Shown: one piece after another, positions 36,227 to 45,587 of the stretch
How the letters are laid out: the number at the start of each line of letters is the position of its first letter
Numbering within the stretch: position 1 is the stretch's first letter
NCBI RefSeq assembly: GCF_010894435.1
Contig: NZ_JAAIXZ010000003.1
Span: 1-64,000 of the forward strand
Reading direction: 5' to 3'
Length of the DNA: 64,000 nt
Source: Pyxidicoccus trucidator
GTDB lineage: Bacteria; Myxococcota; Myxococcia; Myxococcales; Myxococcaceae
Notes under the pieces: model-generated
Told to the model about the DNA's origin: nothing
Databases searched by the model: none
The model's input: only the letters and a program-made list of their open reading frames with translations
Translations under genes and position numbers: made by a program

Positions 36227-38461
36227 TCACCAGACCTGGGACGGGGAGAGCCTGTAGGCCGAGGTGCCGTTGCCGAGCTCGCCGTCGTCGTTGTTACCCC
36301 AGGCCTCGAGTGTCCCATCGGAAGACACCGCGAAGGTGTGGGCGGCCCCCGTTGCAATGGCCACGACCTCCGTGAGGCCCTGAACCTGCCCGGGCGACAA
36401 ACGCGAGCTGAAGGTTCCATCGCCGAGCTGGCCCGAGGAGTTGAAGCCCCAGCTCCAGACCGTGCCGTCCAGCTTCAGGGCCACCACGTGACTGCTCTTG
36501 GCGGACAGGGCGCGCACGCCGCCGAGGCCGGGCACCGGGCCAGGCGTCAGCCGGGAGGCGGTCGTCCCATCTCCCAACTGGCCGGCGCCATTGTTGCCCC
36601 AGGCCCAGACGGTGCCGTCGGCCTTCAGCGCCAGCGAGGAGCTGTTGCCCGCGGCCAGGGCCGTCACGCCGGTGAGAGCGGACACCGGGTGGGGTGTCCG
36701 CCGGGTGGTTCTCGTCCCATCGCCCAGCTGTCCCTGGCTGTTGGAGCCCCAGGCCCAGACGGTGCCGTCGGCCTTCAGCGCCAGCGAGTAGCCGATGCCG
36801 GCTGACAGGGCCACCACGCCGGTGAGGCCGGGCACCTGGCCTGGCACCGGCCGGTTCGTGTTCGTCCCATCCCCCAACTGGCCCGTGTCGTTGAAGCCCC
36901 AGGCCCAGACGGTGCCGTCCGCCTGGAGTGCCAGCGAGTGGTTGATGCTCGCGGACAGGGCCGTCACGCCGGTGAGGCCTGGCACCTGGATGGGCGCCGG
37001 CCGGAAGGTCCTCGTCCCATCTCCCAACTGTCCCTGGCTGTTGGAGCCCCAGGCCCAGACGGAGCCGTCGGCCTTGAGCGCCAGCGAGTGGCTGAAGCCC
37101 GCGGCCAGGGCCACCACGCCGGTGAGGCCGGGCACCTGGCCAGGCACCCACCGGGAAAGGTCCGTCCCATCCCCCAACTGTCCCTGGCTGTTGGAGCCCC
37201 AGGCCCAGACGGAGCCGTCGGCCTGGAGCGCCAGCGAGTGGTCGCCGCCAGCCGCCAGTGCCCGGCTGTGGGTGAGCTGCGAGGGAGTCGGCCGGGTGTA
37301 TCGGGGCGGAATTCCGTCGCCGACCTGCCCGGAGTCGTTGAAGCCCCAGGCCCAGATGGAGCCGTCGGACTTGAGCACCAGGGAGTGGGAGTCGCCAGCG
37401 GCCAGGGCCACTCCTCCCGTGAGGCCAGGCACCTGCGTCGGCACCACCTGGGGCCGGGAGTTCCGGGTTCCATCCCCCAACTGGCCGTAGGCGTTGCGGC
37501 CCCAGCCCCAGACGGAGCCATCGGCCTTGAGCGCCAGCGAGTGGTCGCCGCCCGTGGCCAGGCCCACCACGCCGGTGAGGCCCGGCACCAGACCCGGCAC
37601 CGGCCGGGAGGTGGTCGTCCCATCCCCCAGTTGGCCGAAGTCGTTGTAGCCCCACATCCACACGGAGCCGTCGGCCTTGAGCGCCATCGAATGAAAGCCG
37701 CTCGCGGACAGGGCCACCACTCGGGTCAGGCCGGGGACATGGACAGGCACCCGCCGGTCCGTGTTCGTCCCGTCGCCCAGCTCGCCATCCAAGTTGGAGC
37801 CCCAGGCCCAGACGGAGCCGTCGGCCTTGAGCGCCAGCGAGTGGTTGGCGCCCGCGGCCAGGGCCACGACGCCAGTGAGGTCCGGCACCTGGACAGGCTC
37901 CAACTGGGAGTGGTCCGTCCCATCCCCCAACTGACCGGAGAAGTTGCCGCCCCAGGCCCACACGGTGCCGTCCTCCTTGAGTGCCAGCGAGTGGAAGCCG
38001 CCCGCGGCCAGGGCCACCACGCCGGTGAGGTCAGACACCCGGGCAGGGGTCGGCCGGTGGGTGGTCGTCCCATCGCCCAGTTGGCCCTCGAAATTGGAGC
38101 CCCAGGCCCAGACGGAGCCGTCCTCCTTGAGTGCCAGCGAATGAAAGCTGCCTGCCATCAGGGTCCGCACGCCCGTGAGGCCGGGCACCTGGGTGGGCGC
38201 CATCCGGTTCGTGGTCGTCCCATCGCCCAGTTGGCCGAAGAAGTTGTAGCCCCAGGCCCACACGGTGCCGTCTTCCTTCAGCGCCAGGGAGTGCTCGGAG
38301 CCCGCCGTCACCGACACCCGCGCCAGCAGGGCGAGCGCGTTCCCCTGGGTCTCCAGCCCCGGGGCGGGCTCCTCTCGCAGACACGCGGAGGCTCCCAGGA
38401 GCCCACACACCAGCCAGAAGACTCTCAAGACAGCAGACCCGACGCGCTTGCTGACTTCCAT
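36227..38461 (-). CDS. RCC1-repeat lipoprotein (14 repeats)
   Basis: A 744-residue protein. ATG 38461 has GGAGGT six bases upstream and is preferred over ATG 38467, which touches that site. The lipoprotein leader (VFWLVCGLLGASAC) is followed by 14 RCC1 repeats of about 51 residues with the core H-S-L-A-L-K-x-D-G-S-V-W-A-W-G and G-Q-L-G-D-G-T. Fourteen units fit two seven-bladed propellers. The repeats are highly similar at DNA level. Such proteins are common, large families in myxobacteria; a surface binding role is likely, with no known substrate. Confidence 0.85.
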   Translation of the reverse strand: MEVSKRVGSAVLRVFWLVCGLLGASACLREEPAPGLETQGNALALLARVSVTAGSEHSLALKEDGTVWAWGYNFFGQLGDGTTTNRMAPTQVPGLTGVRTLMAGSFHSLALKEDGSVWAWGSNFEGQLGDGTTTHRPTPARVSDLTGVVALAAGGFHSLALKEDGTVWAWGGNFSGQLGDGTDHSQLEPVQVPDLTGVVALAAGANHSLALKADGSVWAWGSNLDGELGDGTNTDRRVPVHVPGLTRVVALSASGFHSMALKADGSVWMWGYNDFGQLGDGTTTSRPVPGLVPGLTGVVGLATGGDHSLALKADGSVWGWGRNAYGQLGDGTRNSRPQVVPTQVPGLTGGVALAAGDSHSLVLKSDGSIWAWGFNDSGQVGDGIPPRYTRPTPSQLTHSRALAAGGDHSLALQADGSVWAWGSNSQGQLGDGTDLSRWVPGQVPGLTGVVALAAGFSHSLALKADGSVWAWGSNSQGQLGDGTRTFRPAPIQVPGLTGVTALSASINHSLALQADGTVWAWGFNDTGQLGDGTNTNRPVPGQVPGLTGVVALSAGIGYSLALKADGTVWAWGSNSQGQLGDGTRTTRRTPHPVSALTGVTALAAGNSSSLALKADGTVWAWGNNGAGQLGDGTTASRLTPGPVPGLGGVRALSAKSSHVVALKLDGTVWSWGFNSSGQLGDGTFSSRLSPGQVQGLTEVVAIATGAAHTFAVSSDGTLEAWGNNDDGELGNGTSAYRLSPSQVW

Positions 38462-38856
38462 GGACATACCTCCGGAACAACAGCTTGCACGAATTGCACC
38501 GGAAACGCTGCTCACAGGGCGCGAAAGCCCCTGCCGGGTGCCAGGGAGCGGCTCCCCGGTGCTACGGAACCGAGACATCGTCAGGCGGGCATGTCATTAC
38601 GCCCGTGCCTCGCTCGGGGGATGGCGGGTCGAGCTCCGGAACGAGCCGCCGAGCCCCCCGCCTGGCCTGCCGGAACCCGTTGCTGCCGCATGAATCACGG
38701 AGGCGATTGCTGCGCACACGCTCATTCCGCAGTATGGATGCCTCAACTGATGTCCGGACGCGTCGCCGCTGGCTGTAGGGGCTGGCGCACGCCTCGCTCG
38801 CATCCCGCGCCCTGGCGATGGACGCGGGCTTGCTGCGAGCCAAGGAGAATCCCAAG
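38462..38856. other. Gene-free stretch
   Basis: Divergent region between the RCC1-repeat gene and an orphan gene. Apart from ribosome-binding sites at both ends I see no gene, repeat or convincing promoter. Confidence 0.4.
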
Positions 38857-39849
38857 ATGCATGCACCTCGGCCGCTCGGCGAGCTCCAGGTCGGCGAGTT
38901 CGTCGTCGGCTTCTGGCTCTTCACCCATCGGCGTCGTGTCCACCTCGGCGTGTTCGACCTTGATCGCCGCGAGTTCCGCAGCACCCTGACGTTCGCGCGC
39001 CTCGAAGCCGATGGGCAGGCCACGCCAGTGCGGCGCATCGAGAACGAGGATGCGAGCATTCGTGCTGTCGATGCGCGGGTCGTCGGTCCGGACATGCGCT
39101 TCGTGCTCGAGCTCAATCGGGGCGTTCCGCTGCAGCTGACCCGCACGGCCCTCGAACCGTTGCTCGAGCCCGCCGGGCCGCCGCTGACGTTCAGTCCCGC
39201 TCGTCCGCTCGGTCCCTGGCCGCAACTGGACGCGCGCATCCAGCTCGACATCGGTGAGCAGTGGAACGTGGCGGACAGCCTGAGGCCGGAGCAATGGTTG
39301 TTCAATCCACGCTTCTCGCCGGGCGCTCCGACGGCATCGATGAGCGTCAACACCGCCGATGGCCAGACCCTGCTGCTGACCGATGAGGGCGCGCCCGCCG
39401 GCCTCCTGTCCGACGCGGCGCTGCCGCAGTGGTGGGACCGGCCTGCGCTGCGCGTCGTCGCGTTTCAACGCATGGCCAGGGCCTACCGGCCGTTCTTGGC
39501 GCTGTCGCGCTATTCAGCACCGAAGCTGATTCCCCCCAGCGAACTGTGGGTGGTCGACGCCAGCACCGCGCCGCGCAGTCTCTCGGCCGAGTGCAAGCTC
39601 GGAGCGGTGATTGGCTTCGCACTCGCGGAGGGCCCGCGCGGCGAGCCCTGGCTGCTGGCGCTGACACGCGCCAGGGCCGGCGTGGTCATCAGTGCGCTGG
39701 CACGCGCCGCCAAGGGCTGGGCGATGGTCCACGAATGGCCCGTCGACGCACTGGCGACGCGTATCGTGGCCCTGTGGCACGACGACGCCTGGCACATCGT
39801 GTTGGGCCATGGCGAGCCGGCCACCTCGCTGCACTACCTGCGTCGATGA
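38857..39849 (+). CDS. Conserved-looking protein of unknown function
   Basis: A 330-residue soluble protein. ATG 38857 has AAGGAG nine bases upstream; an in-frame ATG at 38818 has none. No signal peptide or membrane segment. Strand-rich sequence with recurring W/L-V-V-D and L-A-L-T motifs (GEFVVGFWLFTHRRRVHLGVF, SELWVVDAS, EPWLLALTRARAG, HDDAWHIVLGH) suggests a beta-propeller-like or beta-sandwich fold, but the family is not recognised. It is the only clearly cytoplasmic gene among exported ones here, perhaps acquired by transfer. Confidence 0.6.
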   Translation: MHAPRPLGELQVGEFVVGFWLFTHRRRVHLGVFDLDRREFRSTLTFARLEADGQATPVRRIENEDASIRAVDARVVGPDMRFVLELNRGVPLQLTRTALEPLLEPAGPPLTFSPARPLGPWPQLDARIQLDIGEQWNVADSLRPEQWLFNPRFSPGAPTASMSVNTADGQTLLLTDEGAPAGLLSDAALPQWWDRPALRVVAFQRMARAYRPFLALSRYSAPKLIPPSELWVVDASTAPRSLSAECKLGAVIGFALAEGPRGEPWLLALTRARAGVVISALARAAKGWAMVHEWPVDALATRIVALWHDDAWHIVLGHGEPATSLHYLRR

Positions 39850-39890
39850 CCGGCACCCGAGCTGGAGTTGCCCCCGTCAAATCGGACAGC

Positions 39891-40045
39891 TCAGGGTTGA
39901 GAGTTGGCAGTCGCCTCGGCCTGCTCGCGGGCGCTGCCACGCGCCTCCGGGTGCACGGAGAGCAGCCGGGACACGAGGCCGCTCAGCTCCTCGCCGCGGC
40001 GAGCGTTGACGGCTTGCGGCGGCCGGAGGCCCGCGCCATCCACGT
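39891..40045 (-). pseudogene. Remnant of a third Ser/Thr kinase
   Basis: The minus strand reads EELSGLVSRLLSVHPEARGS followed by AREQAEATANSQP and a stop. This aligns with ELSALVSRMLSPRPEARGSA in the end of the catalytic domain of the two intact kinases at 17859 and 41328. Only about 50 codons remain, without catalytic motifs. Confidence 0.7.
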
Positions 40046-40064
40046 GACAGGCTAGGATGGGGGG

Positions 40065-41270
40065 ATGCGCTCGCCCTCACCCTGGATGTGTCCGTGGGCT
40101 GTCGCCCTCCTGTTGCCGCTGGCCTGTGTGAATCCCGACCCCGGGCCGGGGACCCCGCGGGATGGAGGCGTGAGCGAAGGCTGGACGTGGCTCCCGGTCG
40201 AGGGCTCCCGGTGCGCGCGGGGCTCGACCGCCGGCATCGGGCTGAAGCGCTCGGGGCTGGACGAGGACCTCTTCATCTTCCTGCAGGGAGGAGGCGCCTG
40301 CTGGAACCAGGGGACCTGCGTGCCCTCGGTGATGCGCTTCGGACCCATCTGCTACTACGACACGGCGTGTCTCTACAGCGGCGCCGGTGGTCAGCAGCCC
40401 TCGGCCGTCCACGTGAACGAGGACAATCCCTATCCCGCGGATGGTGGCGGTCACTTCCCGCAGGAGGTGGCGCTTCTGGACTCGGTGCGCGCGCTGGACC
40501 GCACCGTGCCGGACAACCCCTTCCGCGACGCGACGTTCGTCTTCGTCCCGTACTGCACCGGAGACCTGCACGCGGGCGATGCGGAGCGGACCTACCAGTA
40601 CAAGGTCGGCTATCTGGATCCTGTCCAGTCGCGGAAGATTCACTTCGCCGGGGCGCGCAACATGGACGCCTACCTCCGGGAGCTGAAGGCGCGGTTCCCC
40701 GACGCGAAGCGGATCTGGCTCACCGGCTCCAGCGCGGGCGGGTATGGAGCGACATTCAATCTCCCGAGGGTTCGAGACGCCTTCCCCGACGCGGAGGTCC
40801 ACCTGCTCGCTGACTCGGCGCCGTTCGTCCAACCGGTGCACTGGGAGCATTGGCGCGAGGCCTGGAACATCCAGCTCCCCGCTGACTGTGAGGACTGCGA
40901 TGCGGGGATGCCCCAGATTGCAGAGCATCTCGCGCAGCGCTTCCCGGACTCGCGGCAGGGGCTCCTGGCATACGACTCGGATCAGGTCCTCAGGTGGTTC
41001 TTCTTCGCCGGGACGGGTCCCGAGGCCGCGCTCAATCCGCCGGTCGGCCCCTATCAAGCGGGGTTCGGCGCGCTGCTTGCCGAGCGCGCCGCACACGCGA
41101 ACGCGGACGCCTTCGTCCTTCCCGGCACGGCGCACGTGATGTGGCAGGGATACGGCACCGCGCTCTCCGATGGGGGGACTGCTCCCCCGTTCAACAGCGC
41201 GGACGGAGGCACGAACCTGCGGGAGTGGATTCATGCGTGGGCCACGGGCGAGGGCTTCGGCGGACCCTGA
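40065..41270 (+). CDS. Pectin-acetylesterase/Notum-like hydrolase, lipoprotein
   Basis: A 401-residue lipoprotein (leader AVALLLPLACVNPDPGPG). It shows the PAE/Notum alpha/beta-hydrolase pattern: LFIFLQGGGACWN (oxyanion-region G-G-x-C-W), VFVPYCTGDLHAGD, the nucleophile elbow WLTGSSAGGYGA, and a late catalytic His in PGTAHVM. Several Cys pairs are consistent with disulfides outside the cytoplasm. It would deacetylate or deacylate polysaccharides or lipoproteins. It ends 57 bp before the convergent kinase gene. Confidence 0.8.
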   Translation: MRSPSPWMCPWAVALLLPLACVNPDPGPGTPRDGGVSEGWTWLPVEGSRCARGSTAGIGLKRSGLDEDLFIFLQGGGACWNQGTCVPSVMRFGPICYYDTACLYSGAGGQQPSAVHVNEDNPYPADGGGHFPQEVALLDSVRALDRTVPDNPFRDATFVFVPYCTGDLHAGDAERTYQYKVGYLDPVQSRKIHFAGARNMDAYLRELKARFPDAKRIWLTGSSAGGYGATFNLPRVRDAFPDAEVHLLADSAPFVQPVHWEHWREAWNIQLPADCEDCDAGMPQIAEHLAQRFPDSRQGLLAYDSDQVLRWFFFAGTGPEAALNPPVGPYQAGFGALLAERAAHANADAFVLPGTAHVMWQGYGTALSDGGTAPPFNSADGGTNLREWIHAWATGEGFGGP

Positions 41271-41327
41271 GCGGAAGGACCTCGTCCCGCAGCGCGGCGA
41301 AGTCGCCCGAGTCCCTGGAGCCGCTGG

Positions 41328-42773
41328 CTATGGACTGTCGTCTCGAGCCGTGGGGCCCGAGGTGGCGGGGCGTGGCGGAGTCATGGCGGGTTGGTAGCAC
41401 GCGCCCCTGTATTCAACGCCGGCCCAATAATCTGCACAGTCCTTCAGGTCCACGGGCAGCTTCATCCAGCACCCGCCGTTGATGGCGACCTGCATCTTGC
41501 CGGGACAGCGGCTGTGGCCGTCCGGGCGCTGCTGCCCTGGTAAGGGTTTCGGTGGCACGTCCACCGCGATGGAGGCCCATACGGAGGGGGTTCGCTCGGG
41601 AGCCACCGGCGCCGTCAGGACGGAGTCCCCGACGGCCACGGTGCCGGCATCCTTCGTCTCTTCCTGCTGCGCGAGGTGCGACGTCGCGGGCTCCTCGGAG
41701 GGACTCACACTCCGCAGCCCCCCGGCGCTCAGCGCCAGTGCGCCTGCGAGGCCGGCGGCGGCGAGCCAGGGCCACCTCCGCATGGGAGGAGGGCGCCGCA
41801 CCGTGACGCGCTGGGGGCGGGGAAAGAGGCCCGCGGGCCGAGGCTCTTCTCCCGTGAAGAGAGGCACATCCGCCTCGAGTCCCGCGTTGCGCGCGGCCTG
41901 CTCGAGCGCTTCCGCTACGTCCCGTGCGCGGCCTCGCGCCTCGGGACGGGGCGAGAGCATCCGGGACACCAGGGCGCTGAGCTCCGGAATGCAGCGGGGG
42001 TTGCAGACTCGCGCCGTCCAGTGCGCCAGCTCCTCGGTGCGCCAGAGCCAGGCCTCCGCCTTCTCCCAGGGGTGCGCGGACGGAGGGTACTTCCCGGTGA
42101 CGAGGCGATAGGCGGTGACACCCAGGGCGAAGAGGTCATCCGCGGGCCCCGGGGCATAGGGGGCGGGCGGGGGCTTTCGGGGGCCGAAGACGAAGCGCCA
42201 CGCCTCGGGCGAGCGGTAGGACGGGGTGCCGGGAGGAAAGAGCTGCGAGGTGAGCGTGGAGGCGCCCAGGTGGTGTCCGGAGCCGAAGTCCATGAGGAAG
42301 GCCTGGCCATCTGCCGTCCGGACGCGGACGTTGTCACCCTTCACATCGCGGTGGAGGCCTCCGGCCGAATGGGTGGCGTCCAGGGCGCGGGCCAGTCGGG
42401 CGAGGAGGCGAAGCACCTGCCGCGAAGACGGGCGCTGTGCCTGGGCCCAGTCATAGAGGGACACGCCTTCGACCCACTCCATGACGAGCCAGGAGTAGGA
42501 GACGCCCTCGTGGGGCTGCCAGTGGCCACTGTCCAGGAGGCGTGGGACGGCGGGGTGGTGGACGCGGGAGAGCAGTTCGGCCTCGCGCGCGAAGCGCGCA
42601 TTCCCTGGGTAGAGAGCCAGCTTGAGGGCCACGGCTTCGGCGGCCTGCTGCTCTGCGAGCACGGCGCGGTAGACGACGCCGTAGGCGCCCCGTCCGCGCT
42701 GCTCCAGCAGCAGCCACGGGCCGAGTCGCGTCCCGGAGGGCAGGCTTGCCGGGTTGAGGTAATCAGACTCCAT
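41328..42773 (-). CDS. Ser/Thr protein kinase, single-pass membrane (copy 2)
   Basis: A 481-residue kinase, near-identical to the one at 17859: same GRGAYG loop, ALKLAL Lys, LHRDVKGDN and DFG, one membrane helix (WLAAAGLAGALALSAGGL), and the same Cys tail (INGGCW, LKDC, YRGAC). Differences are scattered substitutions and one extra residue in the tail. Identity runs from about 41320 to 42850 and so includes 70 bases before the ATG. It lies 109 bp downstream of the SitI6 gene on the same strand and could share its transcript. Confidence 0.9.
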   Translation of the reverse strand: MESDYLNPASLPSGTRLGPWLLLEQRGRGAYGVVYRAVLAEQQAAEAVALKLALYPGNARFAREAELLSRVHHPAVPRLLDSGHWQPHEGVSYSWLVMEWVEGVSLYDWAQAQRPSSRQVLRLLARLARALDATHSAGGLHRDVKGDNVRVRTADGQAFLMDFGSGHHLGASTLTSQLFPPGTPSYRSPEAWRFVFGPRKPPPAPYAPGPADDLFALGVTAYRLVTGKYPPSAHPWEKAEAWLWRTEELAHWTARVCNPRCIPELSALVSRMLSPRPEARGRARDVAEALEQAARNAGLEADVPLFTGEEPRPAGLFPRPQRVTVRRPPPMRRWPWLAAAGLAGALALSAGGLRSVSPSEEPATSHLAQQEETKDAGTVAVGDSVLTAPVAPERTPSVWASIAVDVPPKPLPGQQRPDGHSRCPGKMQVAINGGCWMKLPVDLKDCADYWAGVEYRGACYQPAMTPPRPATSGPTARDDSP

Positions 42774-42882
42774 GAGGTACCTCGTGAGGCGGTCCGCACC
42801 GCGCACGAGGAGACTACTCGCGAGGTAGTTGGACTCCAACGTCATCCAGCAGGTGAAGGAACGCCCGGCACTCCAGCGCTAC

Positions 42883-43605
42883 TCAGCGCGCGGGTAGCTC
42901 GCGGAAGGTGATGCCGTCCAGCTCCAGGCGGCGCACCGCTTCCATGAAGCGCTCGGTGCCGATGATGAGCGTGGCGAAGTTGCCCACGCGGAATAGGTCC
43001 CGGTCCGTGGGCAGCGACGCGGCGTCGAGGATGGGCTCGTCGGGCAGTGTGAGTCCGAACCGTCCACAGGTCTGGCACGGGGGAGGCTCGTCCGGGGGGA
43101 TGCAGTCGGGGTGCAGTTGGCCCAGCGGCTCCAACTGGAGCTCCAGCATCTCCGGCGGGTTCTTCTGTCGCCACCGAAGCTCCGTCCGAGCGCCCAGCAG
43201 GCCCCGGATGCCCTCCGCCTGGAGGCGCTCCAGCGTGTCCCGGCGCAGTAGCAACAGATAGTCCCCCTGCCACGCCAGCGGGCCCAGGTCTCCCCGGGCA
43301 GTGCCCACCATGGGTCCGAAACCCGTGCCCGGGGGCAGGGTTGCGTTCGGTGGCGCGAGGGGACGCACGAGCTCCCGGAGGCGCGCGAACTCGGCAAAGG
43401 GCTCGGGCCTGGGCACCTCGAACTCGCCGCGTTCTGGCAGTTGCGACAAGTCCACGGCGGGGTACCGGTGCCCAGCAGAGGCCCAGGTGACGCCACAGTC
43501 GGCGCACCTCGCCCCTGGCAGTCCCCATCGACGCCCGGCGTTGAAGTCCCCTTTGTGACGGGCTGTCGCGGCCCCGTCCTCCCCGAGCAAGAAGTAACGA
43601 GTCAT
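42883..43605 (-). CDS. SitI6-type double-CXXCG immunity protein
   Basis: A 240-residue cytoplasmic protein with two CxxCG knuckles, CADCG near residue 34 and CQTCG near residue 178, probably a zinc-binding pair. This is the myxobacterial double-CXXCG paralogous family, shown to be immunity proteins (SitI6) for SitA6 toxins. The start ATG overlaps the stop of the upstream toxin gene by four bases, so both are made together. It should neutralise the paired toxin transferred from siblings by outer-membrane exchange. Confidence 0.85.
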   Translation of the reverse strand: MTRYFLLGEDGAATARHKGDFNAGRRWGLPGARCADCGVTWASAGHRYPAVDLSQLPERGEFEVPRPEPFAEFARLRELVRPLAPPNATLPPGTGFGPMVGTARGDLGPLAWQGDYLLLLRRDTLERLQAEGIRGLLGARTELRWRQKNPPEMLELQLEPLGQLHPDCIPPDEPPPCQTCGRFGLTLPDEPILDAASLPTDRDLFRVGNFATLIIGTERFMEAVRRLELDGITFRELPAR

Positions 43606-44279
43606 TCGTCCGTGAGCCTCATGCGCGAGGAATGGTAGGGCTGGATGGGACCGCCCATGAGCTGGAAGCGGTGGATGAGCTCTCCCGCGTGCTTGTAGAT
43701 GGCTTCAGGGCTGGCGCCCGGCTTCGCTTTCATGAACTCTCGCCAGGCATTGTTCCACGCCCCGCCGCGGTCTCCGCCCCTGTGGATTCGTTGATGGACG
43801 TCGCGCGGAATGGGCATGGTGTAGTCGTGAATCTTGACGCCTTGCAGCTTGAACCACTCCGCTAGGTCGCTGGCCTGGGGGAAGAGGTGGTGCTTCTCGA
43901 AGCGGCCGGGCGGGAGCCGGTGGGACGGGGGGATGATGCGCTCGGGGGCGTCGTTCCAGTTGGGGAAGACCATGACGGCGCCACCGGGCAGCTTCCCCGC
44001 GCCTCCCCAGTTTCTTCGGGGGCCCATGCCCGGTGACGCAGCAGGGGGGCGCGCCCCCGGGAAACGCGCCAGCTCGACTTCACCGGGCGCGTCCTCGCAC
44101 CGGTAGAAGCCGCAGGCGTCACCCAGGCACAGGAGGGTGACGCACCGGTCCTCCTGGGGGGCGTCGCACTCCACCGCCGCCCCGTCCCAGGCCTGCTGCA
44201 AGGGAGCCCCCGGAGTCGTGGAGCAGCCCAGCCAGGACAATGCCAGCAGCGAAAGCCAGAGAGCGCGAGGAGTTCGCAT
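43602..44279 (-). CDS. SitA6-type polymorphic toxin lipoprotein
   Basis: A 225-residue lipoprotein (leader LSLLALSWLGCSTTPG). A short Cys-containing N-terminal region (CDAPQEDRCVTLLCLG, CGFYRC) leads to a C-terminal nuclease-like domain with EKHHLFPQ and RDVHQRIHRGGDRGGAWNN, a His-rich HNH-type motif. SitA proteins are delivered to neighbours by TraA/B-dependent outer-membrane exchange and kill cells without the SitI partner. It starts 12 bases after the McrC stop, with the nearest AGGAGGA inside the end of the mcrC gene, so it may be coupled to McrBC expression. Confidence 0.85.
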   Translation of the reverse strand: MRTPRALWLSLLALSWLGCSTTPGAPLQQAWDGAAVECDAPQEDRCVTLLCLGDACGFYRCEDAPGEVELARFPGARPPAASPGMGPRRNWGGAGKLPGGAVMVFPNWNDAPERIIPPSHRLPPGRFEKHHLFPQASDLAEWFKLQGVKIHDYTMPIPRDVHQRIHRGGDRGGAWNNAWREFMKAKPGASPEAIYKHAGELIHRFQLMGGPIQPYHSSRMRLTDE

Positions 44280-44291
44280 CGCCGGTGAACG

Positions 44292-45587
44292 TTAGCAGCT
44301 GTCCTCCTGCTTCGCGCTGAGCGCCGCGAGCACTCGGTCCAGCTTCTCGTTCGTCTCTTGGAGCCGGGCCCCGTCGACTGGGCTCGATGATGACCGGTGC
44401 TCGAGGAGCTTCCGGGCGAGGCTCACCACCCCGTGCGCAGAGCTCACCATCTCGGCGCGCGACCGCAAATCGAGTCTCAGTGTCCAGACAGTCTCCCCAC
44501 CGCGGCAGTGGATTGGACATGGGGGCACTGTTCCTTCACCAGGAACCACGATGAGCGCCGCGGGGCTGCGAAAGGCGCGGCAATAGGCCAGCACCTGGTA
44601 GACGTCCGAGCTGGGAGGGTCGCGAACGTCCTTGTACTTCGCGTCGATTGGCAGCTCCGCCAGCCGGCGGCGCACGAGGACATCCGGCCTCACCTTGACC
44701 GAGCGCTCCTCGTCGAGGAATCGCTCCTGCGGTTCGAGCGTGATGGAGTACTCCTCTGTTGGCAGCCCCGTGCGGAGGGCTCTCCCGACGAACGCTTGGA
44801 ACAACGCGTTCATGTCGATCCAGAACCCGCTCGCCTCTTCACCGGTCGCCGCATCCGAGAATCCCAGCGCGCGGAGCACCGACTCGGCGAGCCGGAGGGC
44901 AGCGCGATAGAACGGGTCCCGACTCCGCGAGGCAAGGCGCCCCGCCACAGCCGCAGCGCATGGGAGCGGGGAGGGGAGTCCCCGGAGGACCTCGGCCGCC
45001 CCCTTGCGGAGTGGTGCGGAAAACACCATCGGCGAGCCCAACAGTCGTTGGACTGCGTAGGCCAGCACCCGGTTCTCCTCAGCGTCCTGCTCGAAGTCCT
45101 CAAATGCGCACGCGAGTTTGACGCGTGCGCTGACGTGCTCGAGCCCGGTACGTCGAACGTCGATCCGCCCGCGCGCGTAGGTCAGGACCTCTTCGCGAGG
45201 CACGTAGTCCCGGCGGAGTCCGCGCCGGCAGAGCTGCGCCACGGCGCTCACGAACGCGTATCCGATGAGTTCCTGCAACTCCGCGGCGACGCCCACGGAA
45301 GCACGGCCCACCAGGTGGAGGCGTCCCACCTCGTCGCCGAGAAGCGCGAGCACGGCCGCATCCGGGATCTTCGGGACGATCCGCAGATTCAGGCCTCCGA
45401 ACCGGCCAACGCCGACCCAGTGCTTTGCCTGCAGCTCGCAGCTGCCATCCGGACGCAGCCGCAGCTCCACGATTGACGGCTGGCTCGCAAGCAGCGCCGT
45501 GATGACTGCGGGTGGAAGTTTCCCCGACCACCTCTCCCACTCACGAAGGAGAAGCGGGCCCCCGGGCTCGGTCGTGGTGACGCTCAC
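44292..45587 (-). CDS. mcrC: McrC-family restriction subunit
   Basis: A 431-residue McrC homologue. The N-terminal domain has VGRFGGLNLRIVPKIP, and the middle AFEDFEQDAEENRVLAYAV. The nuclease core is PD-(D/E)XK-like: KVRPDVLVRR followed by LPIDAKYKD (D...D-x-K), the catalytic residues in McrC. The ATG overlaps the McrB stop by four bases. With McrB it should form a GTP-dependent enzyme that cleaves DNA with modified cytosines, a type IV restriction system acting on modified phage or foreign DNA. Confidence 0.9.
   Translation of the reverse strand: MSVTTTEPGGPLLLREWERWSGKLPPAVITALLASQPSIVELRLRPDGSCELQAKHWVGVGRFGGLNLRIVPKIPDAAVLALLGDEVGRLHLVGRASVGVAAELQELIGYAFVSAVAQLCRRGLRRDYVPREEVLTYARGRIDVRRTGLEHVSARVKLACAFEDFEQDAEENRVLAYAVQRLLGSPMVFSAPLRKGAAEVLRGLPSPLPCAAAVAGRLASRSRDPFYRAALRLAESVLRALGFSDAATGEEASGFWIDMNALFQAFVGRALRTGLPTEEYSITLEPQERFLDEERSVKVRPDVLVRRRLAELPIDAKYKDVRDPPSSDVYQVLAYCRAFRSPAALIVVPGEGTVPPCPIHCRGGETVWTLRLDLRSRAEMVSSAHGVVSLARKLLEHRSSSSPVDGARLQETNEKLDRVLAALSAKQEDSC

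Noticed and set aside
36227..38300. Possible satellite repeat
   Set aside because: The repeats encode RCC1 units in one open frame.
36938..38989. Plus-strand open frame of 683 codons
   Set aside because: It is an antisense shadow of the RCC1 repeats; its own repeats only mirror them.
41676..42911. Plus-strand open frame opposite kinase copy 2
   Set aside because: The kinase motifs lie on the minus strand; the same shadow exists opposite copy 1.
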